The position numbers were made by a program, and so were the translations under genes. A DNA stretch of 17,971 bases from CAYJAD01 sp964371195 (lineage in GTDB: Bacteria; Desulfobacterota; Desulfovibrionia; Desulfovibrionales; Desulfovibrionaceae): the NCBI GenBank assembly GCA_964371195.1, contig CAYJLD010000049.1, positions 1 to 17,971 of the forward strand, written 5' to 3'. Below the pieces are notes generated by a model, which saw nothing but the letters and a program-made list of their open reading frames with translations, was not told where the DNA came from and made no database searches. Positions 14,541 to 17,971 of this stretch are shown piece by piece; within the stretch, counting starts at the first letter, position 1; every line of letters begins with the position of its first letter.

Positions 14541-15809
14541 ATGAGTATTGCAAAATATTTACAAGACGTACCCTTGCCCAAAATGGTTCGAGTATCTCAA
14601 AGTTTTCCCAAAGAGGCCTTGCAAGATATTCCGGAAGCTGTGTGTAAAGAATTACGTCGCCCTGAAATCGCGTCTCGCATTAAAAAAGGTATGCGCATAG
14701 CCTTGGCTGTGGGTAGCCGCGGCATGGATAACTTGGTTCCTCTCATTACCTCCGTGGTGGCTGAACTGAAATTGCAAGGGGCAGATCCCTTTATTATACC
14801 TTCCATGGGAAGCCATGGAGGAGCCACTGCTGAGGGCCAAGTCGCTTTATTAGCTGAACTTGGAATCACCGAGAAAAGCGTACAATGCCCCATTCAATCA
14901 TCCATGGAAACAATAGAATTAGATAAGCTTCCTAATGGATTGCCTGTACTCATGGACGCCATAGCCATGCACGCGGATGGCATCATACCCATAAATAGAA
15001 TTAAGCCACATACGGGATTCAGCGGAATAATTGAAAGCGGTGTAGCAAAAATGCTCAGTATCGGACTTGGCAAGCACAAAGGCGCTGCTTCTTGCCATGC
15101 GCAAGGCTATAAATATATGTGCCATAATATCGTAGAAATGGCAAAAATTAAATTGCAAAAATGCCCAATTCTCTTTGGTATTGCCACTGTGGAAAATGCC
15201 TATGATAAAATTTCTATCATTGAAGCCTTGCCTGTAGAAACTTTTATTGAAAGTGAGCAAGAATTACTTAAGATAGCAAAAAACAATATGCCCCGCATTT
15301 TATTCTCTCCCATAGACGTACTTGTGGTAGACCGTATGGGAAAAGAATTTTCAGGTACTGGTATGGACCCGAGTATCACAGGCCGCGCCAACACTCCCTA
15401 TGTAAATATCTCGCAAAAGACAACATGCATGGCTGTGCTTGATTTAAGTGAAAAAAGTAAAGGTAATGCTGCAGGAGTTGGGCTAGCAGATGTGACTACA
15501 CGGCGTTTATTTGAAAAAATTAATTTAGAAGCCACGTATATTAATCACCTAACTTCTACTGTGTTGTCAGGTGGTATGATTCCGCTTATTATGGATAATG
15601 ATAAATTAGCCGTACAAGCTTGCTTGCACGCGTGTAATGTTTTGGAGCCCACAGCGCGACGTGTAGTACGTATTCCCAACACCTTACATGTAGGGGAAAT
15701 CTATATTTCTGAAAGCTTGTTGTCTGAAGCTGAAGAACATCCACAAATAGAAATTTTGGAAAATGCCAAAGAATGGAGTTTCAATAACCAGGGGAATTTA
15801 CTTTTTTAA
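14541..15809 (+). CDS. LarA/DUF2088-family protein, candidate nickel-pincer 2-hydroxyacid racemase
   Basis: A 422-aa cytoplasmic protein of the lactate racemase superfamily. The N-terminal domain has IPSMGSHGGATAEGQ (His92, matching the T-G-T-H type catalytic histidine of LarA) and INRIKPHTGFSG (His157, matching the second histidine). These are followed by ESGVAKMLSIGLGKHKGA, with Lys170, Lys178 and Lys180. In LarA a lysine ten residues after the second histidine anchors the nickel-pincer nucleotide; here the nearest lysine is 13 residues on, so the anchoring residue is uncertain. Family members racemise or epimerise 2-hydroxyacids. In this operon it could invert sulfolactate or another hydroxyacid into the isomer cleaved by the SuyAB-like lyase. 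The pincer-cofactor genes (larB, larC, larE) are not in the window. The start has AAAAGGA seven bases upstream. Confidence 0.75.
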   Translation: MSIAKYLQDVPLPKMVRVSQSFPKEALQDIPEAVCKELRRPEIASRIKKGMRIALAVGSRGMDNLVPLITSVVAELKLQGADPFIIPSMGSHGGATAEGQVALLAELGITEKSVQCPIQSSMETIELDKLPNGLPVLMDAIAMHADGIIPINRIKPHTGFSGIIESGVAKMLSIGLGKHKGAASCHAQGYKYMCHNIVEMAKIKLQKCPILFGIATVENAYDKISIIEALPVETFIESEQELLKIAKNNMPRILFSPIDVLVVDRMGKEFSGTGMDPSITGRANTPYVNISQKTTCMAVLDLSEKSKGNAAGVGLADVTTRRLFEKINLEATYINHLTSTVLSGGMIPLIMDNDKLAVQACLHACNVLEPTARRVVRIPNTLHVGEIYISESLLSEAEEHPQIEILENAKEWSFNNQGNLLF

Positions 15810-15823
15810 TAGATTAAACTGTA

Positions 15824-15847
15824 GTGGCTTAGGCTTGATCGTACAAT
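15824..15847. repeat. right copy of a split direct repeat
   Basis: GTGGCTTAGG (15824-15833), four bases, then ATCGTACAAT (15838-15847), in the short gap between the LarA-like gene and the convergent KAP NTPase gene. It is the counterpart of the left copy at 44-115 and lies exactly where base composition and gene type change. Confidence 0.4.
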
Positions 15848-15857
15848 GAGCTGTTTT

Positions 15858-17971
15858 CTATGCTTCCAGATCAGTTTGTTGTGTTTCAGCTGGATCCTCA
15901 GGCTGAGTAACTATCTGCTCTTCCAATGCTTTTTTATGCAAATATGCAAACTGGTTTGCTATACGTATTTCAGATGGCTTTTCCTCAGTTATCATTGATT
16001 CGGCATACTCGGCGTTTTCAAAGTCATCATTAAATATTTGTTTTAAAAGATTAAAAATATATTCTGCATCTAGCAGCGAAGTAAGGAATTTGTAATTATC
16101 AAATTCATAAGAATGTATGATTGTAGATCTCATATGAAAATGGCAAAAGTAGCCTAATAATAAAGAAATTTCACTAGGATATTTATCTAGCCTTTTTATT
16201 AATGAATCTTGAATAGTTGTATTTCCTTCTTGGTTCAGCCAATAGGAATATAAACTAGGAGAATTAAATTTCTCTGTAATATATAAACACTCTTCTTTAT
16301 CTGCTTTTTTTATCTTATCGAGCAATAATGTTTCTATAGATTCAAATGTATGAGTATCCATGTCGTTTTTATATTTTTTCTTTACATGGCTTAAAACGCA
16401 TAGTAAAAAATGAATATTCTCTGTAGTTTCAACAATCACATTCATAAGACTAAATTTGTCTTTAGGTGTATCAAGGCTTTCTATCAAAGCTACGACCAAT
16501 TGCACAGCATTTCTATAGGGGTCATCCCAAAAAGCATGTTGTGTCTGTGGAACCAAATGTGCTTTTACACAAAAAATAATAACTAATTGCTGAACTTCTT
16601 CTGTTGAAAACCCCTCTCTATGTGCTTGTAAATAACGAATAACTTGTAAAAACCACTCGTTGCGATGGATTTCTTCCATTACCTCAGATCTTTGAATATT
16701 ATTTGTGCTTCTTAGTATCTTGGAAAAATTTTCTAAAATAGAGTCAGGAATCACTCCTGCCGGAACCGTAAGTTGAAAATATTTACTAAAATATGCTTGA
16801 GAGCAAAGTCTTTTATCTCTATAATTATCGGGATTTTTTCGTCGAAAATGCGTATCAAAAAGAATAGGAAGAAGATATTTAAACAAAATACTTAATTTAT
16901 CTAATGCTTGATCTTTTATATCTGAAAACAGTCCCTCTGTTAATCCTTCAAGAAATTTTATTCTCTTTTCATCAATAATTATAAAATCCATTTCATAAAA
17001 AGCATGCCAAAGAATATTATAAAGCTTATCATATATCTGCGGATAAAGAGTTCGTACCCCTTCAAGCATAATCAAATCCGCAATGGACACTTCCCCACGC
17101 AACATTGGAATAGAAAATTTTAAGCTATTTATATATCGAATAATGCTCCTATAAGTAGAAACGTCTTCCATAAAGCGTATTAAAAATTTATCATTTATAT
17201 CAAATATTTCTTGATCATTAAGTTTAATATCATTAAGGTTTAATAATTCATCAATTTTTGAATTTAAAATTTGCAATTTTGTTTCTCTATCAAAAGCAGG
17301 TAGAGGCAGCGGAATTTGAATAATCTTCTCAAGAAAAATGCGCCCAGACTCTTTACTTTCACCATATTTTTCGCCTAAAGCAGAAGATACAACTTCATAA
17401 TCAAAAGCAAGAACATAAGTCATATACGAAAAATCAGCAAAAAGCTTAACTATTTTAAATAAAATATGAGTCTCTGCTTTGTCTAGTCTATCAATATCAT
17501 CAATAAAAATAATAATTTTCTTCTTTTTATCTTTTAATATTTTTTCAATCTCCCTTTTTTCATCGTCAAGAGATATTTTAGAAAAATTTTCAATGGCATT
17601 TTTAACCTTATTGCCATCAATACGTATATCCCCAAAAGTAGGAACTTTAAAAGTAGTAGAAAACGGTGCAAGAAGACTTGAAAATCTAGCGACATGATTT
17701 TGTATTTTAGGCATAAATTTACCGAGCTTGACATTAAGCTCGGTAAAAAAACCACGAATTAAATCTTCTTCTGAAGAAAAATACCATGGATTGAAGTTTA
17801 TAACTATAGTGTCGCCATATTCCAATATTTTTTCTTGCATCATATTCAAAACAGAACTTTTACCAGAACCCCATTTCCCGTAAATTCCTATTACGAGATT
17901 TTCTGCTGATGGTCGTCTTATCAAAGTATCTGCAATACGGTGCGCAAAAAGTGCACGATTAAGTAGGTCAT
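15858..17971 (-). CDS. KAP-family P-loop NTPase, N-terminus outside the window
   Basis: About 704 residues of a larger protein are visible. The frame is open to the right edge: before the first candidate start (a TTG at 17922-17924) it reads DLLNRALFAHRIADTL, which belongs to the KAP domain, so the true start lies beyond 17971. Walker A is IYGKWGSGKSS, followed by FNPWYFSSEEDLIRGFF, and Walker B is KIIIFIDDIDRLDKAE, with a sensor-like YVLAFDYEVVSSALGEKYG. I see no membrane insert between Walker A and B, unlike many KAP proteins, so it looks soluble. The long C-terminal half is unrecognised. KAP NTPases occur in plasmid- and phage-exclusion or defence loci, but no partner gene is visible. Its codons are much more AT-rich than those of the metabolic genes, which suggests a separate origin. 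It converges on the LarA-like gene. Confidence 0.85.
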   Translation of the reverse strand, partial: DLLNRALFAHRIADTLIRRPSAENLVIGIYGKWGSGKSSVLNMMQEKILEYGDTIVINFNPWYFSSEEDLIRGFFTELNVKLGKFMPKIQNHVARFSSLLAPFSTTFKVPTFGDIRIDGNKVKNAIENFSKISLDDEKREIEKILKDKKKKIIIFIDDIDRLDKAETHILFKIVKLFADFSYMTYVLAFDYEVVSSALGEKYGESKESGRIFLEKIIQIPLPLPAFDRETKLQILNSKIDELLNLNDIKLNDQEIFDINDKFLIRFMEDVSTYRSIIRYINSLKFSIPMLRGEVSIADLIMLEGVRTLYPQIYDKLYNILWHAFYEMDFIIIDEKRIKFLEGLTEGLFSDIKDQALDKLSILFKYLLPILFDTHFRRKNPDNYRDKRLCSQAYFSKYFQLTVPAGVIPDSILENFSKILRSTNNIQRSEVMEEIHRNEWFLQVIRYLQAHREGFSTEEVQQLVIIFCVKAHLVPQTQHAFWDDPYRNAVQLVVALIESLDTPKDKFSLMNVIVETTENIHFLLCVLSHVKKKYKNDMDTHTFESIETLLLDKIKKADKEECLYITEKFNSPSLYSYWLNQEGNTTIQDSLIKRLDKYPSEISLLLGYFCHFHMRSTIIHSYEFDNYKFLTSLLDAEYIFNLLKQIFNDDFENAEYAESMITEEKPSEIRIANQFAYLHKKALEEQIVTQPEDPAETQQTDLEA

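Overview
The window looks like metabolic accessory DNA from a strictly anaerobic, Gram-negative, sigma-54-using bacterium that encodes selenocysteine. A Desulfovibrionaceae-like (Bilophila/Desulfovibrio) host is my best guess, with Synergistetes-like anaerobes as the alternative. This rests on an oxygen-sensitive glycyl radical enzyme (GRE) with its activase, an in-frame UGA with a SECIS-like hairpin, two sigma-54 enhancer-binding regulators facing -24/-12 promoters, and a tripartite tricarboxylate (TTT) transporter. The taxonomy is inference. No rRNA, tRNA, CRISPR or insertion sequence was seen, and no gene-free stretch exceeds 300 bp.

Cluster 1 (about 143-6450): a PAS/AAA+/Fis sigma-54 activator reads leftward. 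A canonical -24/-12 promoter reads rightward into a four-gene operon: an 815-aa GRE, its radical-SAM activase with two extra [4Fe-4S] clusters, a small HesB/IscA-like protein whose conserved cysteine position is encoded by UGA (selenocysteine, split by ordinary gene callers), and a two-[4Fe-4S] ferredoxin-nitroreductase fusion. A strong bidirectional terminator closes the operon. The GRE has the thiyl cysteine (Cys458) and radical glycine (Gly792) but alanine where many GRE lyases and dehydratases carry the C-x-E glutamate, so its chemistry is not obvious.

Cluster 2 (about 6452-15809): a PrpR-type sigma-54 activator reads leftward, divergent from a second -24/-12 promoter driving a small SAF-domain protein plus a UxaA-family large subunit (the arrangement of (2R)-sulfolactate sulfo-lyase SuyAB), then a TTT transporter (tctC, tctB, tctA), an MFS permease and a LarA/DUF2088-family protein (candidate nickel-dependent 2-hydroxyacid racemase). 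Together they suggest uptake, stereochemical inversion and cleavage of a hydroxy-carboxylate, possibly sulfolactate. The substrate is inferred.

Right edge (15858-17971): a much more AT-rich gene for a KAP-family P-loop NTPase reads leftward and runs off the window. Two 10-bp motifs, in the same order, occur both at the far left (44-115) and just after the LarA-like gene (15824-15847), so they bracket the two metabolic clusters and may mark an insertion.
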